Source: a virus. From it: a stretch of DNA of 32,178 bases. A model generated the notes under the pieces. That model saw only the letters and a program-made list of their open reading frames with translations, was not told where the DNA came from and ran no database searches. Made by a program: the position numbers and the translations under genes. Positions 24,238 to 32,178 of the stretch are shown here, one piece after another. Numbering within the stretch: the stretch's first letter is position 1; every line of letters starts with the position of its first letter. The stretch is from IMG/VR virus record IMGVR_UViG_3300042319_000910, positions 1 to 32,178 of that record; one strand, written 5' to 3'.

Positions 24238-24681
24238 TTAAGGTTTAACAGGCCAGTTGATGGAAAACGGATTGGATTGAGATGTAATATCTCTTAATGT
24301 TTGTCTATATGTTTGCCACAATTCTTTAGTTTCGGTAGGAATATCCGCTAATTGTGTCCAATCGCATTCTGACAATAATTCATTTCGTTGTGTTCTAACA
24401 ATAAACCATTGATTTTCTATTCTATAATCAATTTCGGATTGGGTTGCGGTTGTTTGATTCCAGCTTTGATAATATACACCATCCGTTAGGACAGGAGTTC
24501 CTTCGGTAATATTTTTTGTGTAGTCATTTGGTATTATAGTTGGTGTAACTTCATACATATCCCACTCAGCCAAAACTTCATTTGTTAAATTAATAGGAAA
24601 ACTTACATTAGGATGCGATGCTCTTAGTGTAGGTATATCATATGGATAATTAATTGTATCTTCTATTATTCTTAAATACAT
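24238..24681 (-). CDS. Tail fiber assembly chaperone-type protein (Phage_tail_APC-like), 147 aa
   Basis: The C-terminal 55 residues hold RNELLSECDWTQLAD, KELWQTYRQTLRDIT and SINWP. This closely follows the pattern R-x-x-L-L-x-x-x-D-W-T-Q-x-x-D...W-x-x-Y-R-Q-x-L-R-D-I-T...W-P of phage tail assembly chaperone domains (PF16778 type), found in genes next to tail fibers. The N-terminal part (about 1-90) is beta-rich and variable, as usual in that group. It is likely a cytoplasmic helper or a small virion part for the fibers. It begins one base after the PKD/LRR gene stop (TAATATG), so the two are translationally coupled. Confidence 0.82.
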   Translation of the reverse strand: MYLRIIEDTINYPYDIPTLRASHPNVSFPINLTNEVLAEWDMYEVTPTIIPNDYTKNITEGTPVLTDGVYYQSWNQTTATQSEIDYRIENQWFIVRTQRNELLSECDWTQLADIPTETKELWQTYRQTLRDITSQSNPFSINWPVKP

Positions 24682-24682
24682 A

Positions 24683-25585
24683 TTATTTAAAGTTTGCAGG
24701 TATAGATGCGAAGTTTGATAAGCCTATACAATTCAAAAATGCACCAGTACCAGTTGGTGTTGGTGTTCTACTCCATATTGTAGGAGCTGTTCCAACTAAT
24801 GCATTTGATGTAGTAGTCATATTATAAACATTTTGAAAGTTGGTTACACTTAAATTATTTGTAAATTGTAATACGTTTGTCAATGCTCTACAATTTCTAA
24901 ATGTACCAGAAAAAGATACTACATTTGTATTAGTATCAAATAGTGTTGATGGAACTGTTGTTAAATTTGTACAAGCAAGAAAACAAGATGCAAATGTTGT
25001 TGCTAATGTTGGTGCATCAAATAGTCCTGATGGTACAGTTGTTATTGTTGTTATACTAGAAAAACTATCCGTAAATGATGTTGCATTTGGAGAATAATCA
25101 AATAAATCCGCTGGTATTGCTGTAATTTTTGTACCTCTCATAAATGATGCAAAACTTGTTACTTCACTTAATCCCGTATATCCACCTACTCCACTCAAAG
25201 ATGCACTACCGGGAATTGCTGTTAAATTTAAACATCCATAAAAATTAACTACTCTCAATCCAACAATTCCCCATTGAACTAATTCAGTTATCAAACTTCT
25301 AATAGATGCGTTATTATCCACACGAAATCCTGGCATATATCCACTAATAGTAATTGTATATGTTCCAGCAGATGCGTATGTATGAATTCTATCTGCCGAT
25401 GTAGATGATGTAATTAATGGAGAGTTTGCACTTCCATCACCCCATTGAATATATAATGAAGGGGTTAATCCTGCAAAATCTACTAAAGGTACAGTAAATA
25501 CCGTACTTGCTGCTGTTGTTGTTACTTTAAATACAAATGGATACACTGCTGATGATGATGTTTCTACTAATCTTTTATAAATCAT
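24683..25585 (-). CDS. PKD plus BspA-type leucine-rich-repeat adhesin, 300 aa
   Basis: Residues 15-90 form a PKD/Ig-like domain with the hallmark IQWGDGS (46-52) and HTYASAGTYTITISG (68-82). From about residue 95 onward, repeats of about 25 residues follow the BspA-like pattern: ITAIPADLFD, ITTVPSGLFD, LTTVPSTLFD, each followed by SF or TF and a small-residue turn (FASCFLACTN, FSGTFRNCRA). Such repeats bind proteins or glycans on bacterial surfaces. There is no signal peptide or anchor, which fits a virion component rather than a host surface protein. It lies between a giant fiber and a fiber chaperone, so it is probably a tail adhesin. Confidence 0.82.
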   Translation of the reverse strand: MIYKRLVETSSSAVYPFVFKVTTTAASTVFTVPLVDFAGLTPSLYIQWGDGSANSPLITSSTSADRIHTYASAGTYTITISGYMPGFRVDNNASIRSLITELVQWGIVGLRVVNFYGCLNLTAIPGSASLSGVGGYTGLSEVTSFASFMRGTKITAIPADLFDYSPNATSFTDSFSSITTITTVPSGLFDAPTLATTFASCFLACTNLTTVPSTLFDTNTNVVSFSGTFRNCRALTNVLQFTNNLSVTNFQNVYNMTTTSNALVGTAPTIWSRTPTPTGTGAFLNCIGLSNFASIPANFK

Positions 25586-25596
25586 AACCTTTTATT

Positions 25597-28500
25597 TTAA
25601 GCCATATTTTTACCAACCACAAATCCATAGAATGTAGTTCCTCCATCATAAGTATAGAAAACTAAAACATCTATACCAGAAGTTGTAAGGATTGGAGCAC
25701 TTCCACCAGCCCAATCAACATTCACAGGCCATGTAATTACAAATGCTTGTGCATTTGCAGTTATCAATGTAAATCCAAATGCTTTACCTGCAGGTGCGTT
25801 ACTAAATGTTATAGTTGCGTTACCATTAAATGTTCTTTTGAAGTTATTAGCGGTTGACATATCTATTGTAGCAGACCCACCAGTTCCTAAATCATTATAA
25901 ATTTCTCTATATGATGTTGCTTCCAAATATGTACTAGCATCCATTCCACCTGTTAGTGTGATGTTACCAGTTTGGTTAGTATCACCAATTAATGTTAATA
26001 TACTTCCATCAAATGTAAAGTTGCTTTCCGCAGTTGCTCCAACAGGTGCATTGTTATATGTTAATATACCATCATTTGTTGTTCCTACTATACTAAGACC
26101 AGATCCCGATGTACCACCACTACCAGAAGTACCAGATGAAAAACCTGGAGCGTTTGTTCCAGATGAACCACTACTTCCCGTATTTCCTGATGTTCCAGAA
26201 GTTACACCATAGAAAGATGTACCAGACGAACCACTTGAACCAGCTGCTCCAGTAGAACCAATAGCACCAGACGTACCCGATGTTCCAGATGAACCAAAGA
26301 ATGTACCATTTACACCAGATGAACCAGATGTTCCAGATGACCCAGATGTTCCAGAAGAACCATATCCAGATGTTCCTGATGTGCCACTACTTCCTGAAGT
26401 TCCAGATGAACCAAACATTGTACCATTCACACCGGATGTTCCCGTTGAACCAGAAGTTCCTGAAGACCCGGCTGTACCTGTTGAGCCGCTTGTACCAGAA
26501 GTTCCTGATGTTCCAGAAGTTCCCGATGAACCAAACATTGTACCATTAACTCCCGATGTACCAGATGTTCCATTAGAACCACTTATACCAGATGTTCCAT
26601 TAGAACCACTTATACCAGACGTTCCTGATGAGCCAGACGTTCCTGATGAACCAAACATAGTACCATTAACTCCCGATGTACCGGCCGAACCAGTTGTACC
26701 GCTTGTGCCAGAAGTTCCACCAGTACCCGTTGTGCCAGAAGTTCCCGATGTACCAGAAGTTCCTGATGTTCCGGAAGAACCAAACATTGTACCATTTACA
26801 CCAGACGTTCCTGTTGAACCAGAAGAGCCTGCAGTTCCCGATGTACCATTTGTTGCATCTAATCCAGACGTTCCAGATGACCCAGATGTCCCACTACTTC
26901 CAAAGAATGTACCATCTAATCCAGAAGTTCCTGATGTGCCAGATGAACCAGACGAACCAGATGTACCAGCTCCAGATGTTCCCGATGAACCAGATGTGCC
27001 ACTACTTCCAAAGAATGTTCCATCTAAACCGCTTGTTCCAGATGAACCCGATGACCCAGACGTTCCAGATGTACCAGCTCCAGATGTTCCACTACTTCCA
27101 GCTGAACCATTTGTACCACTACTTCCAAAGAATGTACCATCTAATCCAGAAGTTCCTGATGAGCCAGATGAACCAGACGTTCCACTTGAACCAGCACCAT
27201 CAGTACCACTTGTACCAGTTATACCACTAGTCCCACTACTTCCAAAGAATGTACCATCTAATCCAGAAGTTCCTGATGTGCCAGATGAACCAGACGTTCC
27301 TGAAGACCCAGATGAACCAGACGAACCTCCACTACCATTTGTACCACTAGTCCCACTACTTCCAAAGAATGTACCATCTAATCCAGATGTGCCAGACGTT
27401 CCGGATGAACCTCCACTGCCGCTTGAACCACCACTTCCACTTGAACCGCTTGTACCACTACTTCCAGATGTTCCTGATGAACCTCCACTGCCACTACTAC
27501 CACTACTTCCAAAATAAGTACCATCTAATCCAGATGTTCCACTTGTACCAGATGTACCGCTTGAGCCACTTGTGCCAGATGTACCGCTTGTGCCAGATGT
27601 TCCACTACTTCCAAAATAAGTACCATCTAATCCAGATGTTCCAGATGACCCAGATGTTCCTGATGTGCCAAATGTTCCCGATGTACCATCCGTACCAGAT
27701 GTGCCAGATGAACCGGATGTTCCGCTAGTGCCAGAAGTTCCATTTGTACCTGTACTACCACTCGTACCACTACTTCCTGATGTACCAGATGTACCATCAG
27801 AACCAGATGTGCCCGATGTACCAGAAGTTCCCGATGTACCAGCTGATCCCGATGAACCTCTTTCACCAGAAGTTCCCGATGTGCCAGATGTACCATCAGT
27901 ACCACTTATTCCCGATGTGCCAGATGTTCCATCCGTACCACTCGTACCACTACTTCCAGAAGTGCCGCTTGTGCCAGATGTACCATCAGTACCACTTATT
28001 CCGCTTGTGCCAGAAGAACCAGAAGTTCCTGACGTACCAGATGAGCCATCAACCCCAGACGTTCCTGATGACCCAGATGTACCAGAAGTTCCCGATGAAC
28101 CCGTTGAACCAGAAGTTCCTGAAGACCCAGACGAACCAGAAGTTCCTGAAGACCCAGATGTTCCGGATGACCCAGATGAACCTGTTGTACCACTTGAGCC
28201 GCTTGTACCAGAAGTTCCCGATGAACCAGATGTACCATCAGAACCAGACGTTCCTGAAGACCCAGAAGTTCCCGATGACCCAGACGAACCAGCTGAGCCA
28301 GTTGTTCCCGATGTACCAGATGATCCCGATGAACCTCCACTTCCCGATGTGCCAGATGTTCCCGATGTACCACTTGAACCAGCTTCTCCTTTAGAACCAG
28401 ACGTACCAGACGTTCCCGATGTACCAGCAGTTCCTGATGTGCCAGAAGTTCCAGATGAACCGTTTGAACCAGAAGTACCCGATGTGCCAGATGTACCACC

Positions 28501-31500
28501 CGTACCACCTGTACCAGTTGTTCCCGCTGTTCCACCACTGCCACTAGTACCACTTGAGCCACCAGTACCAGTTGAACCAGAAGTTCCACTACTACCGCTT
28601 GTACCACTACTTCCGCTAGAACCACTACTACCAGACGTTCCTGAAGACCCAGAAGTTCCTGAAGACCCAGAAGTTCCGGATGAGCCAGATGTACCACTAC
28701 TTCCAGAAGTTCCCGATGAACCGGTTGAACCAGATGTTCCTGAAGACCCAGATGAACCAGAAGTTCCTGATGAACCAGAAGACCCAGAAGTTCCCGATGT
28801 GCCACTTGTTCCAGAAGTTCCTGATGTGCCAGATGTTCCAGATGAACCACTACTACCAGAAGACCCAGATGTTCCCGAAGACCCAGATGAACCAGAAGTT
28901 CCCGATGAGCCAGAAGTTCCCGAAGACCCAGATGAACCAGACGTTCCTGAAGACCCAGAAGTTCCTGAAGACCCAGAAGTTCCGGATGAGCCAGATGTAC
29001 CACTACTTCCAGATGAACCCGTAGAACCAGAAGAACCAGAAGTTCCTGATGAACCAGCTGAACCGGAAGAACCACTACTACCAGATGAACCTGACGTTCC
29101 TGATGAGCCGGCAGTTCCAGATGAACCTGCTGTGCCAGATGAACCGGCTGAACCATTTGTACCAGATGAACCACCAGTACCTGTTGTACCTGATGAACCT
29201 ACTGCTGCTGCTATATTTCTTCTTTCTAATTTTTTAGTTAAACTATTCCATACAACAACTTCTTCGGATGAGCCAGTTGGTAATGAGTTTATTAACAAAT
29301 TACTATTTGCTATAATACTACCACTAACACCCAAGCTACCACTAATTGTAAGTGATGCGTTTATTGTTTGGTCTGTGTTAATTTGTAAGAATGATGATGT
29401 ATCAGATGATGGAGTATTTAATGCAAATAATGCATAAGATGCGGTGAATGCTAACGATGCAGTTCCAACTAACATTGAAGAAGTTTGTGAACTAAGTAAA
29501 TCACCAAAACCAGCACCACCACCACCTAATATTCTTACTAATACTCCATCTGAACCAGAAGATATTACATCAACACCAGAACCAGTAAAATGAATTTTTC
29601 CTACTTGTGCTTTTACTAATGAACTTGTTTGATATATAAATAGTTCAGTACCACCACCACCGGCTCCTGCATTTAATGCATATGATGCGGTTAATGCGTA
29701 AGAAGAACTTACTGCACTAAACACAGCCATTGAAGATGTTTGTGAGTTTCTTACTAAGTTTTGAATATCATTTAATGCTGATAATGATGCTGAATCAAAT
29801 CCAGTAACATTTCTTGCTGTTTCAGCAACGAATGCATATGATGATGAAAGTACCGTACCAATAACTCTACCACCTTCTATTGTACCACTAATCAAAGAAC
29901 CACCACTACCAATTACAGCATGTCCACTTGTCAATCCACTAAATACAATTTGAATTGTATCATCATTTATTGATTTTATTGTACCGGGTAGGATTTGGTC
30001 TTCTGAACCTGTAGCGTAAACCTGTACCATTGGATATCTAATTCCTAAATTGTGTACAATTGTTAAACTACTTACATTGTTAAAAGATACCGTTTCAGTT
30101 AATGAAGTTTCAGGTTGAGGAATATAATGTCCTCTAGTTGGGTCATATCTTAAAATATCATAATCAATACTTGCAGTTGGTCCATTTCCTTCATATGCGT
30201 ATGTACCTCTTAAACCTCCACTTACTATTGGAGAATATATTTGAGTACTTCCGGTTATTGTATATGCTCTTAAATTATCACCAACATAAAGATTACCCCA
30301 AATACTTGCAGATGTATTAACTACAAATCCGTTATCAGGGGAAATTGATGCTGTAAATGAACCACTTTTTAATATAAATGTTTCAAATGATAAGTTAGCA
30401 ATATTAATATTATATAACCCACTACCATCTCCTCTAAAGGTTGAACCACTTCCAACCAATGATACATCACCACCAGTTACAAACAATCCACCACTAACTA
30501 ATAAAGATGATGATATGTTTACTTTTGTATTTACTACTAAACCCAAATTAGGAGAAATTACAGCTTCAACAGACCCAGATTTAATTCTATCTAATTGTAA
30601 ATCTTCCAATGCATTTGCAGGGATATTAAATAATCCACCACCATCACCTATATAAAGAGATGCTGTAATTGGTACATTTACATTCAATTCATCAGGACTT
30701 ACTATTGCTCTAGCAGAACCAGATTGAATTCTGTCTAATTGAAGGTCTTGTAATGCTGATGCGGGGATATTAAATAGTCCACCACCATCTCCATCATAAC
30801 GAGATGCCGATAGAGTACCACTTACTATTGCTGCACCACTCACTATTAAACTCAAAGATGAAGATGGTACAACTCTATCAATTGTCGTATAAGTGTTAAT
30901 TACGAGTCCCGTATTAGGTGCTATGGATGCTGTTACAGAACCAGATGCTATTCTTGGTGCAGCTGTTGCAGCTACATTTGTTAAATTAGAACCATCTCCT
31001 ATAAAAGTAAATGCTTCTATACTACCACTTACTTTTATAGAACCAGTAAATTGAGAACCTATTTGAGAGCCAGTTGCAGGTGTTTCTACTCTAAATCCAA
31101 AGTTAGGAGATACAGAAGCTGTGACACTTCCACTTGAGATTTTTGGAGATGCCGCCGCAACAACATTTGTAATTTGAGAACCATCTCCAATGAAATAATT
31201 TGCAGATACACCATCTAATACAAATATAGAGCCACTAACATCCAGAGAACCAGTAAATTGAGAACCTATTTGAGAACCGGTCTTTGCCGTTGTTACTATA
31301 AATTGTTCTCCACTTGTAACAGATGCAGTTGCAGAACCACTTGCTATCAATGGAGATGCTGCCGCTTGTACGTTTGTTATAAATCTACCATCACCAAAAA
31401 AGAATCCATCATTTGATAATCTTACACTTCCGCTTACTGAAATACTTCCACTAAATTGTGAACCACTTTCTTGCGATTGTACTTTAAATCCATAATCAGG

Positions 31501-32157
31501 TGCTACCGAAGCGGTTACAGATCCTGATTTAATTTCCGTTGATACTAATGCATCTTCAGTTAATGCTGAACGAGGAATACGTCTTAAATATTGTCCTTCT
31601 GCATAAATAAATGAAGATGAGCCAATAAATAATCCACCACTCATGTCATTCAAATATACACTACCACTTATATCCAAAGAACCAGTAAATTGAGAACCTA
31701 TTCGTGTACTAAAGAAATCAGTATCTATTGATGATGTAAACGGAGTTATAACTTTAAATCCATAATCAGGTGCCACAGAAGCGGTTACTGAACCTGATTT
31801 AATTTCTGCCGATATTAATGCATCTTCCGTTAATGCTGCTCTAGGAATTTGTCTTAAATAAGTTCCTAATGAATATATAAAAGATGATGAATCAATTCTA
31901 ATACTTCCACTAAAATCAGAACCACTATCAAATGATGATACTCTAAATCCAAAAGTTGGAGATACAGATGCAGTTACACTACCACTTGCTATTCTAAATA
32001 CTTCTTGTGATAATGCGGAAATTGGTATATCAAATAATCCTTTACCAGAACCAGAATACATTGAAGCGGTAATATTTCCTTCAACTTTTGTATTACCAAT
32101 TAATTTTATTTCAGCAGGTATGTATAATGCATCTACTACATTGATTGTACCCGCCAT
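25597..32157 (-). CDS. Giant tail fiber, 2186 aa, with Gly-X-Y repeats and beta tip
   Basis: Residues 1-700 contain about nine related modules built on SGSVTASVAPDYGFKV, followed by GSQFTGSLDISGS and a F-(I/R)-GDG-(S/G)-x-(L/I)-x-N-(V/I) motif, typical of beta-helical phage fiber shafts. About 985-2022 is a Gly-Thr-Ser/Gly-Ser-Ser triplet stalk interrupted by 12 hinge motifs of type LDGTFFGSSG or VNGTMFGSSG. A SNFTFDGSILTLIGD module follows, then a compact tip (about 2100-2186) with FNGNATITFSNAPAG, FVITWPVNVDWAGG and DVLVFYTYDGGTTFYGFVVG, a pattern seen at the ends of other phage fibers. The start has no Shine-Dalgarno. There is no S74 domain. It is likely a long receptor-probing fiber. Confidence 0.88.
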   Translation of the reverse strand: MAGTINVVDALYIPAEIKLIGNTKVEGNITASMYSGSGKGLFDIPISALSQEVFRIASGSVTASVSPTFGFRVSSFDSGSDFSGSIRIDSSSFIYSLGTYLRQIPRAALTEDALISAEIKSGSVTASVAPDYGFKVITPFTSSIDTDFFSTRIGSQFTGSLDISGSVYLNDMSGGLFIGSSSFIYAEGQYLRRIPRSALTEDALVSTEIKSGSVTASVAPDYGFKVQSQESGSQFSGSISVSGSVRLSNDGFFFGDGRFITNVQAAASPLIASGSATASVTSGEQFIVTTAKTGSQIGSQFTGSLDVSGSIFVLDGVSANYFIGDGSQITNVVAAASPKISSGSVTASVSPNFGFRVETPATGSQIGSQFTGSIKVSGSIEAFTFIGDGSNLTNVAATAAPRIASGSVTASIAPNTGLVINTYTTIDRVVPSSSLSLIVSGAAIVSGTLSASRYDGDGGGLFNIPASALQDLQLDRIQSGSARAIVSPDELNVNVPITASLYIGDGGGLFNIPANALEDLQLDRIKSGSVEAVISPNLGLVVNTKVNISSSLLVSGGLFVTGGDVSLVGSGSTFRGDGSGLYNINIANLSFETFILKSGSFTASISPDNGFVVNTSASIWGNLYVGDNLRAYTITGSTQIYSPIVSGGLRGTYAYEGNGPTASIDYDILRYDPTRGHYIPQPETSLTETVSFNNVSSLTIVHNLGIRYPMVQVYATGSEDQILPGTIKSINDDTIQIVFSGLTSGHAVIGSGGSLISGTIEGGRVIGTVLSSSYAFVAETARNVTGFDSASLSALNDIQNLVRNSQTSSMAVFSAVSSSYALTASYALNAGAGGGGTELFIYQTSSLVKAQVGKIHFTGSGVDVISSGSDGVLVRILGGGGAGFGDLLSSQTSSMLVGTASLAFTASYALFALNTPSSDTSSFLQINTDQTINASLTISGSLGVSGSIIANSNLLINSLPTGSSEEVVVWNSLTKKLERRNIAAAVGSSGTTGTGGSSGTNGSAGSSGTAGSSGTAGSSGTSGSSGSSGSSGSAGSSGTSGSSGSTGSSGSSGTSGSSGTSGSSGTSGSSGTSGSSGSSGTSGSSGTSGSSGSSGTSGSSGSSGSSGTSGTSGTSGTSGTSGTSGSSGSSGTSGSSGSSGTSGSTGSSGTSGSSGTSGSSGTSGSSGTSGSSGTSGSSGSSGSSGTSGSSGTSGSTGTGGSSGTSGSGGTAGTTGTGGTGGTSGTSGTSGSNGSSGTSGTSGTAGTSGTSGTSGSKGEAGSSGTSGTSGTSGSGGSSGSSGTSGTTGSAGSSGSSGTSGSSGTSGSDGTSGSSGTSGTSGSSGTTGSSGSSGTSGSSGTSGSSGSSGTSGSTGSSGTSGTSGSSGTSGVDGSSGTSGTSGSSGTSGISGTDGTSGTSGTSGSSGTSGTDGTSGTSGISGTDGTSGTSGTSGERGSSGSAGTSGTSGTSGTSGSDGTSGTSGSSGTSGSTGTNGTSGTSGTSGSSGTSGTDGTSGTFGTSGTSGSSGTSGLDGTYFGSSGTSGTSGTSGTSGSSGTSGTSGTSGLDGTYFGSSGSSGSGGSSGTSGSSGTSGSSGSGGSSGSGGSSGTSGTSGLDGTFFGSSGTSGTNGSGGSSGSSGSSGTSGSSGTSGTSGLDGTFFGSSGTSGITGTSGTDGAGSSGTSGSSGSSGTSGLDGTFFGSSGTNGSAGSSGTSGAGTSGTSGSSGSSGTSGLDGTFFGSSGTSGSSGTSGAGTSGSSGSSGTSGTSGLDGTFFGSSGTSGSSGTSGLDATNGTSGTAGSSGSTGTSGVNGTMFGSSGTSGTSGTSGTSGTTGTGGTSGTSGTTGSAGTSGVNGTMFGSSGTSGSSGTSGISGSNGTSGISGSNGTSGTSGVNGTMFGSSGTSGTSGTSGTSGSTGTAGSSGTSGSTGTSGVNGTMFGSSGTSGSSGTSGTSGYGSSGTSGSSGTSGSSGVNGTFFGSSGTSGTSGAIGSTGAAGSSGSSGTSFYGVTSGTSGNTGSSGSSGTNAPGFSSGTSGSGGTSGSGLSIVGTTNDGILTYNNAPVGATAESNFTFDGSILTLIGDTNQTGNITLTGGMDASTYLEATSYREIYNDLGTGGSATIDMSTANNFKRTFNGNATITFSNAPAGKAFGFTLITANAQAFVITWPVNVDWAGGSAPILTTSGIDVLVFYTYDGGTTFYGFVVGKNMA
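26095..29210 (-). repeat. Gly-X-Y triplet repeat region of the 2186-aa fiber
   Basis: About 1040 residues of Gly-Thr-Ser, Gly-Ser-Ser and related triplets (GTD, GTN, GSG, GIS, GER), coded by variable synonymous codons. Within it, 26285-27625 shows a higher-order period of roughly 105-145 nt marked by the hinge motif. Confidence 0.92.
26285..27625 (-). repeat. Higher-order repeat with 12 hinge motifs
   Basis: Two TYF, five TFF (after LDG), four TMF and one TFF (after VNG) versions of (L/V)-(D/N)-G-T-(F/M/Y)-F-G-S-S-G recur. Four adjacent copies are spaced almost exactly 120 nt apart (near 26292, 26412, 26532 and 26652); the others are 105-145 nt apart. Confidence 0.8.
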
Positions 32158-32178
32158 AGATGAGTGTAATTGACAATT

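Noticed and set aside
26095-29210. CRISPR-like appearance of short repeats
   Set aside because: Repeats are in frame, in 9-nt units, contiguous and protein-coding; there are no unique spacers of constant length.
26381-29437. Long plus-strand Pro-Val-Asp frames opposite the second stalk
   Set aside because: Same cause: reverse complement of the triplet codons. All neighbouring real genes run on the minus strand.

Overview
The window is AT-rich, and every gene I can support lies on the minus strand. It reads as part of the late region of a contractile-tailed (T4-like, myovirus-type) phage, probably one infecting a member of the Bacteroidota. The tail assignment rests on a gp18-type sheath, a gp19-type tube, a tape measure protein, a PF12322-type (gp26/gp51-like) protein, a LysM/gp53-like wedge protein and a gp27-like hub. 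The host inference rests on two promoters with the Bacteroidota layout TTTG-N20-TAnnTTTG (or TTTA), on A-rich leaders that almost all lack a Shine-Dalgarno sequence, and on low GC. No integrase or host gene is visible.

In transcription order (right to left) the layout is as follows. Adhesion block: a 2186-aa triplet-repeat fiber, a PKD/leucine-rich-repeat protein, a tail fiber assembly-type chaperone, two small virion-type proteins, a 2337-aa triplet-repeat fiber ending in an S74 self-cleaving chaperone, and a 143-aa unknown. Tail block: a 133-aa protein carrying an EF-hand loop, sheath, tube, then the gp26-like protein and a 67-aa overlapping frame that together resemble a G/GT chaperone pair. 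Baseplate block: an 81-aa basic protein, tape measure, two large unrecognised baseplate-region proteins, the LysM protein, the hub and a 125-aa unknown. Last come a complete tmRNA gene with its own promoter and the start of a family A DNA polymerase that runs off the left edge.

Transcription appears to be punctuated. Three intrinsic terminators follow the EF-hand gene, the tube gene and the 67-aa frame. A box TATTTATA (or TATTTATT) sits 19 to 26 nt before five starts and 60 nt before the sheath start, and looks like a late promoter element. The most abundant virion proteins therefore appear to have private promoters and terminators.

The items most worth a second look are the phage-borne tmRNA with an unusually long tag ending AYAA, the candidate late-promoter box, a T7 slip site that could fuse the gp26-like protein to the 67-aa frame, and the two giant proline-free Gly-X-Y fibers, one with 12 regularly spaced hinge motifs.
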